Below are positions 25,952-34,919 of a stretch of 64,000 bases of DNA, piece after piece. A model generated the notes under the pieces. It saw only the letters and a program-made list of their open reading frames with translations. It was not told where the DNA came from and did not search any database. Within the stretch, counting starts at the first letter, position 1. Every line of letters starts with the position of its first letter. The translations under genes and the position numbers were made by a program. The DNA lies in assembly GCF_009725205.1 (NCBI RefSeq), contig NZ_WNZY01000003.1:293538-357537 (forward strand), in the 5' to 3' direction. The stretch comes from Paenibacillus timonensis. GTDB lineage: Bacteria > Bacillota > Bacilli > Paenibacillales > Paenibacillaceae.

Positions 25952-28501
25952 TTACATCAGCATTTGCGGATCAACGTCGATGCTGATCTGAAGCTTCGCA
26001 TCGCGCAATTGGTCCAGCGTCGTCGCCGCTGTCTCCCGGACCAGGCCCACCGCGTCGAGCTCGCCGCGGTATTTCACCATGCATTGGAACCGGTAGCGGT
26101 TCTTGATCCGCGGAATCGGCGAGGCCACCGGGCCTAGAATGTCCAGTGCGGCTGGCGCAAACCGATCCAGGCTACCAAACCACCCTTGGCGCTGAGCTTT
26201 AGCTCGCAGGTCACCGGCAAAATTCTCCGCCATCCGCAGCAGCAGCGGCAGCTTCTCATGCGACAACGTGACCAGGATTAACCGGCTGTAAGGCGGATAA
26301 TGGAGCGTCTTGCGCGTTTTTAACTCTTCGCGGACGAACGACAAATAGTCATGACCGCTGGCGTGAACGATGGAATAATGCTCCGGCATATAAGATTGAA
26401 TGAATACTTCCCCAGGGAGCTGATGCCGCCCTGCTCGGCCGGCGACCTGCGTCAGGAGCTGGAACGTTTTCTCCGCCGAACGGAAATCCGGAAAGTTCAG
26501 CGCCGTATCCGCGGCGATGACGCCAACCAGGGTTACGTCGGGGAAATCCAGCCCCTTCGCCACCATCTGCGTTCCTAACAGCACATCGCCTTTCTTTTCG
26601 CGGAACGCTTGCAGCAGCTTCTCGTGAGCCCCTTTTTCGCTGGTGGTGTCTACGTCCATGCGAATGACGCGGACGCCGGGGAACAGCTTGGCCAATTCCC
26701 CTTCGACCCGCTGGGTCCCGGTTCCGAAGTACCGGATATGCTCGCTGCCGCATTCCGGGCAAACGGACGGCGCGACTTCCGCGTAACCGCAGTAATGGCA
26801 ACGCAGATTGTTCGACTTCTGATGATAAGTCAGCGAAATGTCGCAATCCGGGCACCCGGCTACATAACCGCAGGTCCGACACATCACGAACGTCGAATAT
26901 CCGCGTCTGTTAAGCAGCAGCACGGTTTGTTCGCCGCGCTCCAGCCGGGTTGCAATCCCCTGATGCAGCGCGCGGCTAAACATCGAGCGATTCCCTTCCT
27001 TCAGTTCCTCCCGCATGTCGACGATTTGAACGCCCGGCAACTGACTGCCGGAAGGACGCAGCTTCATTTCCAGCAATACAGGCGCAAACTCGCCGTAATC
27101 GCCGCCTCCCGAACGCGCCGCATGATAACTTTCCAGCGAAGGCGTGGCCGAACCCAGAATCACGGCTGCCCCATGCTGGCGAGCTCGCATCACCGCCACG
27201 TCCCGGGCATGATATTTCGGCGTCTCCTCTTGCTTATAGGAGGTCTCATGCTCTTCGTCCATCACGATCAACCCCAGACGGTTAAACGGAGCAAAGATCG
27301 CCGAGCGTGCGCCGATGGCCACCTCCACGCGACCCTCGCGAATTTTACGCCATTCGTCGTAACGTTCGCCGGTGGACAAGCGGCTGTGCATCACCGCTAC
27401 CTTCGCGCCGAAACGCCCCTTAAACCGTTCGACCATCTGCGGGGTTAGCGAAATTTCCGGCACCAGCACAATCGCCTGCCGGCCCGACGCGATGCAGCGT
27501 TCGATCGTCTGCAAATACACCTCGGTTTTACCGCTGCCCGTGACGCCATGCAGCAGGAATACTTCATGCCGCTCCGCGTCCAGCGATTCCGCCAAACGGT
27601 GGTAGACCCGCTCTTGCTCCGGCGTTCGCGTCAGCGGTTCGCTATGTTGAAAGCGCCGACCTTGGTACGGATCGCGAAACACCTCAACGTCCTCAATGAC
27701 AGCAAAGCCCTTTTCCGCCAGCTTTTTGACCGTTCCGGCCGTCACCTGTAGCGTCGACAATACTTCCTGCAGCGACATCGGCAAACCCAGCTCCAGCAGA
27801 AACTCCAGTACTTCCTTTTGACGACGCGCCTGCGGACCAAACGAAGCTAGCGCTTCCTGTGCTGCTTGGCCGCTAACTGAGGCAGACACGGTTTTGACCG
27901 TCTTCTTGCGCACCTTGTCCTTAATCGCTTGGCTTTCCGTCAGCACCCCCCGGGCCAGCATATCTTTGATCAAGCTGGCTGCGTCCGGGTATCTTGCGCC
28001 CAACTGGGTCATCGTTACCGAGTCGGAGGCCCGGACAAAGCCCAGAATCTCCTCTTCTTCCGGCGTAACGAGACGCGGCAACGCAAATAGGCTGTCTATG
28101 CTATCCGACGATTCCTTATCGACCGTGATATCGGCGTCCGCCACGCGGATATACCGCTCGGCCTTACCCTTTAAAGCGGCCGGAATCATCGCCTGCAACG
28201 CCGCAATCAGGCTGCAAGCGTACTTACGGCTCATCCACTCCGCCAATTCAACGAGATCCGGCGGCATCGGCGGCGTCATGTCGAGCAATTCCTGAATCGG
28301 TTTCATCCGTGCCCGGTCCATCTCCGGCTGTTCGTGCAGGGAAACAACAAACCCCTGAACCGTACGACGCCCGAACGGAACGCCAACCCGGCTGCCCACC
28401 TCGATCCAGCCGGCCATCGATTCAGGGATTAAATAGTCAAAAGGCCGGTCGGTTTCCCGGCTCGGCACATCGACAATTACTTTGGCCATACGGTAGGTCA
28501 T
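25952..28501 (-). CDS. priA: Primosomal replication-restart helicase PriA
   Basis: An 849-residue SF2 helicase that reloads the replisome at abandoned forks. The N-terminal 3'-DNA-binding domain (about 1-110) and a winged helix precede LHGVTGSGKTEVY (Walker A, about 315), MDEEHE (about 410) and LGSATPSLES. Eight zinc-binding Cys are arranged in pairs between about 530 and 570. It is larger than E. coli PriA (732) but within the range of Bacilli (B. subtilis 805). It overlaps coaBC by 4 bp. Confidence 0.96.
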   Translation of the reverse strand: MTYRMAKVIVDVPSRETDRPFDYLIPESMAGWIEVGSRVGVPFGRRTVQGFVVSLHEQPEMDRARMKPIQELLDMTPPMPPDLVELAEWMSRKYACSLIAALQAMIPAALKGKAERYIRVADADITVDKESSDSIDSLFALPRLVTPEEEEILGFVRASDSVTMTQLGARYPDAASLIKDMLARGVLTESQAIKDKVRKKTVKTVSASVSGQAAQEALASFGPQARRQKEVLEFLLELGLPMSLQEVLSTLQVTAGTVKKLAEKGFAVIEDVEVFRDPYQGRRFQHSEPLTRTPEQERVYHRLAESLDAERHEVFLLHGVTGSGKTEVYLQTIERCIASGRQAIVLVPEISLTPQMVERFKGRFGAKVAVMHSRLSTGERYDEWRKIREGRVEVAIGARSAIFAPFNRLGLIVMDEEHETSYKQEETPKYHARDVAVMRARQHGAAVILGSATPSLESYHAARSGGGDYGEFAPVLLEMKLRPSGSQLPGVQIVDMREELKEGNRSMFSRALHQGIATRLERGEQTVLLLNRRGYSTFVMCRTCGYVAGCPDCDISLTYHQKSNNLRCHYCGYAEVAPSVCPECGSEHIRYFGTGTQRVEGELAKLFPGVRVIRMDVDTTSEKGAHEKLLQAFREKKGDVLLGTQMVAKGLDFPDVTLVGVIAADTALNFPDFRSAEKTFQLLTQVAGRAGRHQLPGEVFIQSYMPEHYSIVHASGHDYLSFVREELKTRKTLHYPPYSRLILVTLSHEKLPLLLRMAENFAGDLRAKAQRQGWFGSLDRFAPAALDILGPVASPIPRIKNRYRFQCMVKYRGELDAVGLVRETAATTLDQLRDAKLQISIDVDPQMLM

Positions 28502-29718
28502 CGGTTCGTTCCCGCCAAACGCTCGCTGGCCAGCTCCAGAATTCGAAGCGCCACTTCGTCCTTTGCCATTTGCGGCACGGACAGAACCAAGCCGGACGAA
28601 TCGTAGATGTTCACGATGTTGGTTTCGGAACCGAACCCCGCTCCCTGCGCGGTAACGTCGTTCGCGACCAGGAGATCGCAGTTTTTGCGTTTCAGCTTAT
28701 CCATGGCGTGCTGCTCCACGTTCTCCGTTTCAGCTGCAAATCCGATCAGGAATTGCGTCGTTTTCTGCTTACCCAGCGTTTCTAGGATATCGATGTTTTT
28801 CACCAGCTCCAGCACGAGAGAATCATCGTTTTTTTTGATTTTTTGGACAGCGGTTTCCTTCGGCCGATAATCCGCTACGGCCGCCGCCTTGACCAGAATA
28901 TCCGTATCCGCCCATTCCGCCCGTACCGCCTCGTACATGTCTTGAGCCAAGAGTACACGGGTGACCGGGATGCCGGTCGGCGGCTCCACCTGGGTATGCC
29001 CCGCAATCAGCACGACCTCCGCACCGAGGCGCTGTGCCGCTTTGGCGATGGCGAACCCCATTTTTCCCGAGGAATCGTTGGTGATATAGCGAACCGGGTC
29101 GATCCGTTCCACCGTACCGCCTGCGGTGATAACAACCTTCTTGCCGCTCAAAGGCTTTTGCGAAATACGGGCTTCCCGGGCATAATAGTCGTTAACAACC
29201 TGGACGATCGACTCCGGCTCCTCCATTCGCCCTTTCCCGGTATATCCGCACGCCAGCAGACCTTCCCCGGGTTCGATCATCAAGACGCCTCGCGCCGCCA
29301 GCTCCGCTAAATTGCGGGTGACCGCCGGATGCTCATACATGTGCACATTCATCGCCGGCGCAAGCATGATCGGAGCCTGGGTCGCCAGCAGCGTGGTCGA
29401 CAGCATATCGTCAGCGATCCCTGCCGCCATTTTTCCGATGATATTCGCCGTTGCCGGCGCTACCAATACCAGATCCGCCCAATCGGCTAAATGAATGTGT
29501 GCGATCGATTCGGCATGCTTCTCGTCAAAGGTGTCGGTGTATACGAAATTTTTCGATAACGCCTGCATCGTCAGCTCTGTGATGAATTGGGTCGCAGAAT
29601 CGGTCATGATCACGCGGACCTCCGCGCCTTCCTTCACCAGCTTGCTGCATAAGGACGCCGCTTTGAACGCGGCAATGCCGCCGGTCACGCCTAATAGAAT
29701 CTTTTTGCCGGTTAACAT
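28498..29718 (-). CDS. coaBC: Bifunctional phosphopantothenoylcysteine decarboxylase/synthetase
   Basis: A 406-residue CoA biosynthesis enzyme. The CoaC flavodoxin-like half (about 1-180) has TGGIAAFKA, the ATANIIGKMAAGIADD flavin-binding segment, AMNVHMYEHPAV and the lid Cys in CGYTGKGRMEEP. The CoaB half (about 190-406) starts with TAGGTVERIDPVRYITN and SSGKMG. The ribosome site is GGGTAGCG, rather weak. A terminator-like hairpin separates it from rpoZ. Confidence 0.95.
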   Translation of the reverse strand: MLTGKKILLGVTGGIAAFKAASLCSKLVKEGAEVRVIMTDSATQFITELTMQALSKNFVYTDTFDEKHAESIAHIHLADWADLVLVAPATANIIGKMAAGIADDMLSTTLLATQAPIMLAPAMNVHMYEHPAVTRNLAELAARGVLMIEPGEGLLACGYTGKGRMEEPESIVQVVNDYYAREARISQKPLSGKKVVITAGGTVERIDPVRYITNDSSGKMGFAIAKAAQRLGAEVVLIAGHTQVEPPTGIPVTRVLLAQDMYEAVRAEWADTDILVKAAAVADYRPKETAVQKIKKNDDSLVLELVKNIDILETLGKQKTTQFLIGFAAETENVEQHAMDKLKRKNCDLLVANDVTAQGAGFGSETNIVNIYDSSGLVLSVPQMAKDEVALRILELASERLAGTNR

Positions 29719-29743
29719 CGCTACCCCTCGCTTTCCCCAAACG

Positions 29744-29768
29744 AAAAAAATAACAACCTCGCGGTTGT
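29744..29768 (-). terminator. Internal terminator between rpoZ and coaBC
   Basis: ACAACC (29753-29758) and GGTTGT (29763-29768) form a 6-bp stem with a TCGC loop, followed leftward by TATTTTTTT. It lies inside a gene run that is otherwise tightly packed, so it may be a partial terminator. Confidence 0.7.
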
Positions 29769-29813
29769 CGTAAAAAGAAGCCCGGAGGCCTTTCGTATAT
29801 GTCTATAAGTTAT

Positions 29814-30038
29814 CTAGTCTTTGGTATTCTCGACGATCTCTCCGATTTGGGGTTTCAGCTTGATGTAGTCGCCATAGATCTCTTCGAGGGCGATGCCCAC
29901 TTGTTTATGCGATCTTGGCTGCTTCAATTCGCTTTTCTCCCCTTCGCGCAGCTGTCTGGCACGCCGGGAGGCGGCGACAACTAAAGAGTACTTGCTTCCG
30001 ACTATTCCGAGCATTTTGTCAATCGATGGATACAGCAT
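29814..30038 (-). CDS. rpoZ: RNA polymerase omega subunit
   Basis: A 74-residue omega subunit. MLYPSIDKMLGIVGSKYSLV and ASRRARQLREG match the family core that wraps the beta' C-terminus. I chose ATG 30038 because AGAGGTG is about 10 bp upstream; an in-frame TTG two codons earlier is weaker. The gene lies between gmk and coaBC, as in most Firmicutes. Confidence 0.95.
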   Translation of the reverse strand: MLYPSIDKMLGIVGSKYSLVVAASRRARQLREGEKSELKQPRSHKQVGIALEEIYGDYIKLKPQIGEIVENTKD

Positions 30039-30089
30039 GTTCAAAACACCTCTTCTTATTTGGACTCATCACCCTATGAACGTTGGACT

Positions 30090-30668
30090 TTAGCACGACT
30101 TTCTAATTTTGCAATGTTCGGCGATGATAATGGATTGTATTCTTTGGCAGGCCAAATCGATCTCGTCATTCACGACGGCGTAATCATAATTCTCCATCAA
30201 TCCGATCTCGTGGGCCGCCACACTCATGCGGTGATCGATCGTGGCCTGATTCTCCGTGCCCCGGCCTTGAATACGGCCTTTCAGCTCATCAAGTGAAGGA
30301 GGAAGCAGGAACACGAACACGCCTTCGGGGAATTTCTCCTTAACCTTGAGCGCCCCTTGAACCTCGATTTCCAAAATGATATCCTTCCCGCCAGCCAGCG
30401 TCTCTTCCACAAAATCGCGGGGAGTTCCGTAATAATTGCCGACGTATTCCGCATACTCCAAGAGCTGGTCATTTTCGATCATTCCCAAAAACTGCTCCCG
30501 GCTTTTGAAAAAATAGTTAATGCCGTTTTCTTCCCCCAACCGGGGTTGCCGTGTGGTGGCTGATACGGAATAAACCAGCTCCGGCATCCGTTTGCGCAGC
30601 TCGGTGCATACCGTGCCTTTGCCAACGCCAGACGGCCCGGACAATACGATAAGTAACCCTTTAGACAT
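30090..30668 (-). CDS. gmk: Guanylate kinase
   Basis: A 192-residue GMP kinase feeding GTP and (p)ppGpp pools. The P-loop is [32 protein letters not shown] and [13 protein letters not shown] form the GMP-binding domain; the [13 protein letters not shown] segment provides the lid Arg residues. ATG 30668 has GGAGAGAG 5 bp upstream and gives the canonical N-terminus. RemA is immediately upstream. Confidence 0.97.
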   Translation of the reverse strand: MSKGLLIVLSGPSGVGKGTVCTELRKRMPELVYSVSATTRQPRLGEENGINYFFKSREQFLGMIENDQLLEYAEYVGNYYGTPRDFVEETLAGGKDIILEIEVQGALKVKEKFPEGVFVFLLPPSLDELKGRIQGRGTENQATIDHRMSVAAHEIGLMENYDYAVVNDEIDLACQRIQSIIIAEHCKIRKSC

Positions 30669-30681
30669 ATCTCTCTCCATT

Positions 30682-30942
30682 TTATTCGTCGTTGTCTTCA
30701 TCTTTGGTGGACAAACGGTGAGCGACGGTTTCCGGCTGCACCGCCGACAATATCACATGATCGCTGTCCGTGATGATCACGGCACGCGTCCGTCGCCCGT
30801 ATGTAGCGTCGATCAACATATGGCGATCCCTCGCCTCCTGAATGATCCGCTTGATCGGCGCGGACTCAGGGCTGACGATCGAAATAATCCGGTTGGCCGA
30901 TACGATATTTCCGAAGCCGATGTTAATAAGTTTGATTGCCAT
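30682..30942 (-). CDS. remA: Extracellular-matrix regulator RemA
   Basis: An 86-residue protein with the RemA/YlzA sequence pattern: [17 protein letters not shown] at the N-terminus, then [16 protein letters not shown]. In B. subtilis RemA is a DNA-binding activator of biofilm matrix and osmoprotection genes that forms ring-like oligomers. It sits between yicC and gmk, the conserved position. The C-terminal tail is acidic (TKDEDNDE). Confidence 0.95.
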   Translation of the reverse strand: MAIKLINIGFGNIVSANRIISIVSPESAPIKRIIQEARDRHMLIDATYGRRTRAVIITDSDHVILSAVQPETVAHRLSTKDEDNDE

Positions 30943-30995
30943 GTTCAGGTAGTTCCCCCTAATTTGCTTGACTCACCTGGTGCCGATGGGATGGC

Positions 30996-31889
30996 TTATT
31001 CAAGATTCGCCGCCTGTTCGCGGATCTTCTCCAATTCCGCCTTCATCTCGACGACCAGGTTGACTAGAGCCAAATGATTGGCTTTAGATCCGATCGTATT
31101 GGTTTCCCGGTTCATTTCCTGTATAAGAAAATCCAGCTTGCGGCCTACCGGTTCATATGCCTGAAGCAGGCTGCGGCACTGCTCGAAGTGGCTCTTCAGA
31201 CGAATCAGCTCTTCGTCAATGTTGGACCGGTCTGCAAACACGGCCACTTCCATCGCAAATCGTTGTTCATCATAATTCCCATCCAGCAATTCGGCAAGCC
31301 GCCCTTTCAGACGGCTCCGGTATTCACTCACGACTTCCGGAGCCAACCGGACTAACTCACCGTGAATCGCCTCCAACCGCAGCAGGCGTTGACCCAAATC
31401 CGCGGCCAGATGCTTCCCTTCCCGCTCCCGCATGCCCAGAAGCCCAATCAGCGCTTCCTCCAAGCCTTCGGTCAATATCTGTTCCCAGTCAGACTCGGCA
31501 CTGCCGGCCGGTGTTACTTCCGCAGGTGCCGTCAAAGCGTCCGGCAGGGACAAGAGATCCCTGGCGCTAAGCTTCGCATCAACGCTATAGTGTCGGGCGA
31601 GCTCATCAGCAGCTTTTAGATACGCTTCGACGGCCGGCCGGTTCAACACATAAGGAAGGGTGCCGGATTCATCGCGTTCTTTACTGATGTACACATCAAT
31701 ACGTCCCCGTTTGATATGGCGCTGAACCAGACGCCTAAGTCCGTCTTCATAGCACGTCCATTCCCGCGGCATCCGCAGGACGACCTCGGCGTACCGGTGG
31801 TTGACGGACTTGATTTCAAATTGGACGACGTAACCGCCATACGATCTGACGGCCCCACCGTACCCTGTCATACTGTGCGACACAGGCAT
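30996..31889 (-). CDS. yloC: YicC/YloC-family endoribonuclease-like protein
   Basis: A 297-residue protein with the family N-terminus SMTGYGGA and EIKSVNHRYAEVVLRMPRE, and the DUF1732 C-terminus with LDFLIQEMNRETNTIGSKA. E. coli YicC has been described as an endoribonuclease; the Firmicute role is less clear. It opens the yicC-remA-gmk-rpoZ run. The ribosome site is weak; GTG 31892 and ATG 31889 are adjacent candidate starts. Confidence 0.9.
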   Translation of the reverse strand: MPVSHSMTGYGGAVRSYGGYVVQFEIKSVNHRYAEVVLRMPREWTCYEDGLRRLVQRHIKRGRIDVYISKERDESGTLPYVLNRPAVEAYLKAADELARHYSVDAKLSARDLLSLPDALTAPAEVTPAGSAESDWEQILTEGLEEALIGLLGMREREGKHLAADLGQRLLRLEAIHGELVRLAPEVVSEYRSRLKGRLAELLDGNYDEQRFAMEVAVFADRSNIDEELIRLKSHFEQCRSLLQAYEPVGRKLDFLIQEMNRETNTIGSKANHLALVNLVVEMKAELEKIREQAANLE

Positions 31890-31915
31890 CACATCCGTTA
31901 CCCTATTGTAATTGA

Positions 31916-33817
31916 TTATGTGAACCGAGACAAGTGGGCCGAGCTCGGTTTGGACTTCTCGCGAACATAATTCATCAAGGCGACATTCATTTCGTAGAAC
32001 ATAAACGGGGTCATGAGATAAATTCCGTTAAAATGCTCCATCGCCGTATCGAGCAATTCTTTGGCGATTTCGACCCCCATCGCCCGCCCCTCTTCGCCTT
32101 GAAGTCCTTCCATCCGTTTGCGGACGTCATCCGACAGCTGGATTCCCGGGACTTCGTTGTGCAGATATTCGGCGTTCTTTCCGCTAGCCAGCGGCATAAT
32201 GCCGATGAATATCGGCACGTCCAGGTGCGCCGTCGCCTGCTTGATCGCCACGATCAGCTCGCGATCGTAGACCGGCTGGGTCATGATGTAATCGGCACCG
32301 GAGGCGATTTTCTTCTCCAGCCGTTCCACCGCTTTGTGCAGATGCTTCACATTGGGGTTAAACGCTGCGCCAACGACGAATTTGGCTTTTTGCTTCAAAG
32401 GTTTCCCTGAGAAGGAGATCCCGTCGTTCAACTGCTTGATCATCCGAATGATCTCGAACGACGTCAAGTCATACACCGAGCTGGCTCCCGGCAAATCGCC
32501 GAAACGGGCAGGATCGCCTGTCACGGCCAGGACGTGGTCGATCCCAAGCGCATCGAAGCCCATCATGTGCGACTGCGTACCGATGAGATTACGGTCGCGG
32601 CAAGCGATATGCACCAGCGGTCTCAAGCCAAGCTGAGACTGGACCAGATGCCCCAGCGCCATGTTGCTCATCCGCGTTACGGCAAGCGAGTTATCCGCTA
32701 GCGTGAGCGCGTCGACGCCTGCTTCTTTCAAAGCCGCTGCACCTTCCATGAATTTGCCGATGTCCAGGTCACGCGGGGGGTCCAGCTCCACAATGACGGT
32801 ATGACGCTGCTTCACGAGCTCGGTCAAGCTCGAAAGATCACGATCCTCGCCATCGATGCCGGCAGTTGCAGTAGTCGGCCGCTCTTTCAGCGTTACGGCA
32901 ACGGACGAACGCGGCTCGGGCAGCTTTGTCTCGTTCGCCAGCGGCGCAACGGCATATCCCTCAAGCGCGGTCGCCATGGCGGCAATATGCTCCGGCGTCG
33001 TCCCGCAGCAGCCGCCGATCAATCTCGCGCCCAAATCCGCGAAGGAGCGGGCACATTCCCCGAAATATTCCGGCGTCGCTCCATATACATACTCTCCATC
33101 GACGTAGTCTGCCAAACCTGCATTCGGGAAGACGGACATCGGTACTTCGAGAGGACCGCCCACCCCGGCCATTACAGCCATAATGCCTTTTGGCCCGGAG
33201 TGGCAATTAAAGCCAAGCACGTCGGCCCCTTCCTGCACCAGCGCCCCGAAGGCCTCCGGAATCGTAAATCCATCCAGCGTACGTCCGATTTGATCGACGG
33301 CGAACTGGCAAATGACCGGAATGTCCGTCAGCTTGCGGGCTCTCCCCAAGGCAATCCGCATTTCTTCCAGGTCGTAAAACGTCTCGAACAGCAGCGCATC
33401 CACCCCTTCGGTCAGCAAGGCGGCAATATGCTGCTCGAAGTAACTCCCGAGCTCTTGGGCAGTGACGTTCGCCCGCTTGCCCCCGCGGATGGAACCGACC
33501 GCACCCGCAACGTATGCGCGGTCTCCCGCCGCCTGTTTGGCGATCCGTACCGCGGCCCGATTGATGTCTTCTACCTTGGCCTCCAGCCCGAATTTAGACA
33601 ATTTATAGTAATTCGCCGAAAACGTATTGGTTTCCAACAGCCGAGCACCGGCATCGAGATAGCGGCGATGAATGTCGCCAATCACGTCCGGGCGCAGCAA
33701 ATTAAATTCTTCATATGAAATGCCGACCGGAAAACCCAGCTGATACAAGTAAGTACCCATGGCTCCGTCGCCAACGAGAATTTCGCGTTCCCATGTCGTA
33801 CGCAAATCCGGTTTCAT
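31916..33817 (-). CDS. yitJ: Bifunctional homocysteine S-methyltransferase / methylene-THF reductase
   Basis: A 633-residue fusion. The N-terminal homocysteine methyltransferase (about 1-305) has ILVGDGAMGTYLYQLG, the zinc-binding Cys in GFNCHSGP and the Cys pair in GGCCGTTPEHI. The C-terminal MTHFR barrel (about 330-620) starts VIVELDPPRDLD and contains TGDPARFGD and YIMTQPVYDRE. Together they make methyl-THF and methylate homocysteine. ATG 33817 has AGGGGG upstream. I see no S-box-like leader in the short upstream region. The gene ends 26 bp before yicC. Confidence 0.92.
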   Translation of the reverse strand: MKPDLRTTWEREILVGDGAMGTYLYQLGFPVGISYEEFNLLRPDVIGDIHRRYLDAGARLLETNTFSANYYKLSKFGLEAKVEDINRAAVRIAKQAAGDRAYVAGAVGSIRGGKRANVTAQELGSYFEQHIAALLTEGVDALLFETFYDLEEMRIALGRARKLTDIPVICQFAVDQIGRTLDGFTIPEAFGALVQEGADVLGFNCHSGPKGIMAVMAGVGGPLEVPMSVFPNAGLADYVDGEYVYGATPEYFGECARSFADLGARLIGGCCGTTPEHIAAMATALEGYAVAPLANETKLPEPRSSVAVTLKERPTTATAGIDGEDRDLSSLTELVKQRHTVIVELDPPRDLDIGKFMEGAAALKEAGVDALTLADNSLAVTRMSNMALGHLVQSQLGLRPLVHIACRDRNLIGTQSHMMGFDALGIDHVLAVTGDPARFGDLPGASSVYDLTSFEIIRMIKQLNDGISFSGKPLKQKAKFVVGAAFNPNVKHLHKAVERLEKKIASGADYIMTQPVYDRELIVAIKQATAHLDVPIFIGIMPLASGKNAEYLHNEVPGIQLSDDVRKRMEGLQGEEGRAMGVEIAKELLDTAMEHFNGIYLMTPFMFYEMNVALMNYVREKSKPSSAHLSRFT

Positions 33818-33951
33818 GCTTCTGCCCCCTGACTGCCGTGATGTCTGATTCGCCTCATGATCAACCCGGCGCAAACTATTATCATATTAATTTAGCATAA
33901 ATCGCTCAGAATGATAAGGTATCCTTCCACATCTCCTGCAAGGTTCGTCAC

Positions 33952-33987
33952 AAAAAAGCCGGACCCCCGCTAAGGAGAGCCCGGCTT
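33952..33987 (-). terminator. dapF terminator
   Basis: AAGCCGG/CCGGCTT arms (33957-33987) with a T6 tract leftward, just after the dapF stop. Confidence 0.9.
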
Positions 33988-34012
33988 ACTTGCAACAAGA
34001 ATTAACGGAACG

Positions 34013-34849
34013 TTACATTTCGATGCTACCTTTATATACCTCTTCCGCCGGACCCGTCATGTATACGTGATTGTCGCGTTCATCCCATTCGATGAACAGG
34101 TCGCCGCCCTTAAGTCCGATCCAGGCGGCTCGATCCGTTAATCCGTTCAACACCGAGGAAACCAACGTGGCGCATGCGCCTGTGCCGCAAGCCAGCGTTG
34201 GGCCCGCACCGCGCTCCCAAACGCGCATCTCGACCCGCTGACGGTTCGTCACGGTGGCGAATTCGACGTTGATCTTACGCGGGAAGAACGGGTGCACCTC
34301 CAGCTTCGGGCCCCATGTTGCCAAATCAAAGTTTGGCGCATCGTCGACGTAAATGACGCAGTGCGGATTGCCCATAGAAACCGCCGTAAAAGTAAATTCC
34401 CGGCCGCTCGTCTCGATCGGCTGACTTAGCACCGGTTGTTGATCCAACGTCGTCGGCACGGCCAGGCCGTCCAAGATCGGCTGACCCATATCTACCCGGA
34501 CCGTCTTAACGGCTCCGTCTTCAACCTGCAAGGTCACCTGCTGAACGCCTGCACCTAACGTTTCGATCGTTACGTCCGTCTTATCCACTAAACGATGGTC
34601 GTATAGGTATTTGGACACGCAGCGGATCGCGTTCCCGCATTGCTCGGCTTCCGTGCCGTCCGAATTGATGATGCGCATTCGAAAATCCGCTTTCTCCGAC
34701 GGGAGTATGAACACCAATCCGTCCCCGCCAACCCCAAAATATCGGTCACACCATTGAATCGCCAGCTCAGATACGTTGTCCGGCAGTTGTTGTTCACCGT
34801 AAAATACTAAGAAATCATTGCCTAGTCCGTGCATTTTCGTAAATTCCAT
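34013..34849 (-). CDS. dapF: Diaminopimelate epimerase
   Basis: A 278-residue cofactor-free epimerase converting LL- to meso-DAP for lysine and peptidoglycan. The two catalytic Cys are in AEQCGNAIRCV (about 78) and ACGTGACATL (about 222). FTKMHGLGNDFLVFYG is the typical start. I chose ATG 34849, 9 bp after CAGGAG, over an upstream ATG that overlaps it. A 19-bp palindrome lies 43 bp upstream. Confidence 0.96.
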   Translation of the reverse strand: MEFTKMHGLGNDFLVFYGEQQLPDNVSELAIQWCDRYFGVGGDGLVFILPSEKADFRMRIINSDGTEAEQCGNAIRCVSKYLYDHRLVDKTDVTIETLGAGVQQVTLQVEDGAVKTVRVDMGQPILDGLAVPTTLDQQPVLSQPIETSGREFTFTAVSMGNPHCVIYVDDAPNFDLATWGPKLEVHPFFPRKINVEFATVTNRQRVEMRVWERGAGPTLACGTGACATLVSSVLNGLTDRAAWIGLKGGDLFIEWDERDNHVYMTGPAEEVYKGSIEM

Positions 34850-34891
34850 GCTAACCCACTCCTGCATCGTTAAATGATAGGGTTAGTCTAT

Positions 34892-34910
34892 CTTTTGCCC
34901 GGGGCAAAAG
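34892..34910. promoter_or_regulatory. 19-bp perfect palindrome upstream of dapF
   Basis: CTTTTGCCCGGGGCAAAAG is a perfect inverted repeat with 9-bp arms and one central base. It lies 10 bp from the Ca2+-ATPase stop and 43 bp from the dapF start. No T-tract follows on either strand, so it does not look like a normal terminator; an operator is possible. Confidence 0.5.
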
Positions 34911-34919
34911 GTATTGATT

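Noticed and set aside
33818..33951. S-box (SAM) riboswitch before yitJ
   Set aside because: The region is short and shows none of the expected paired helices; B. subtilis yitJ has an S-box, but I cannot see one here.
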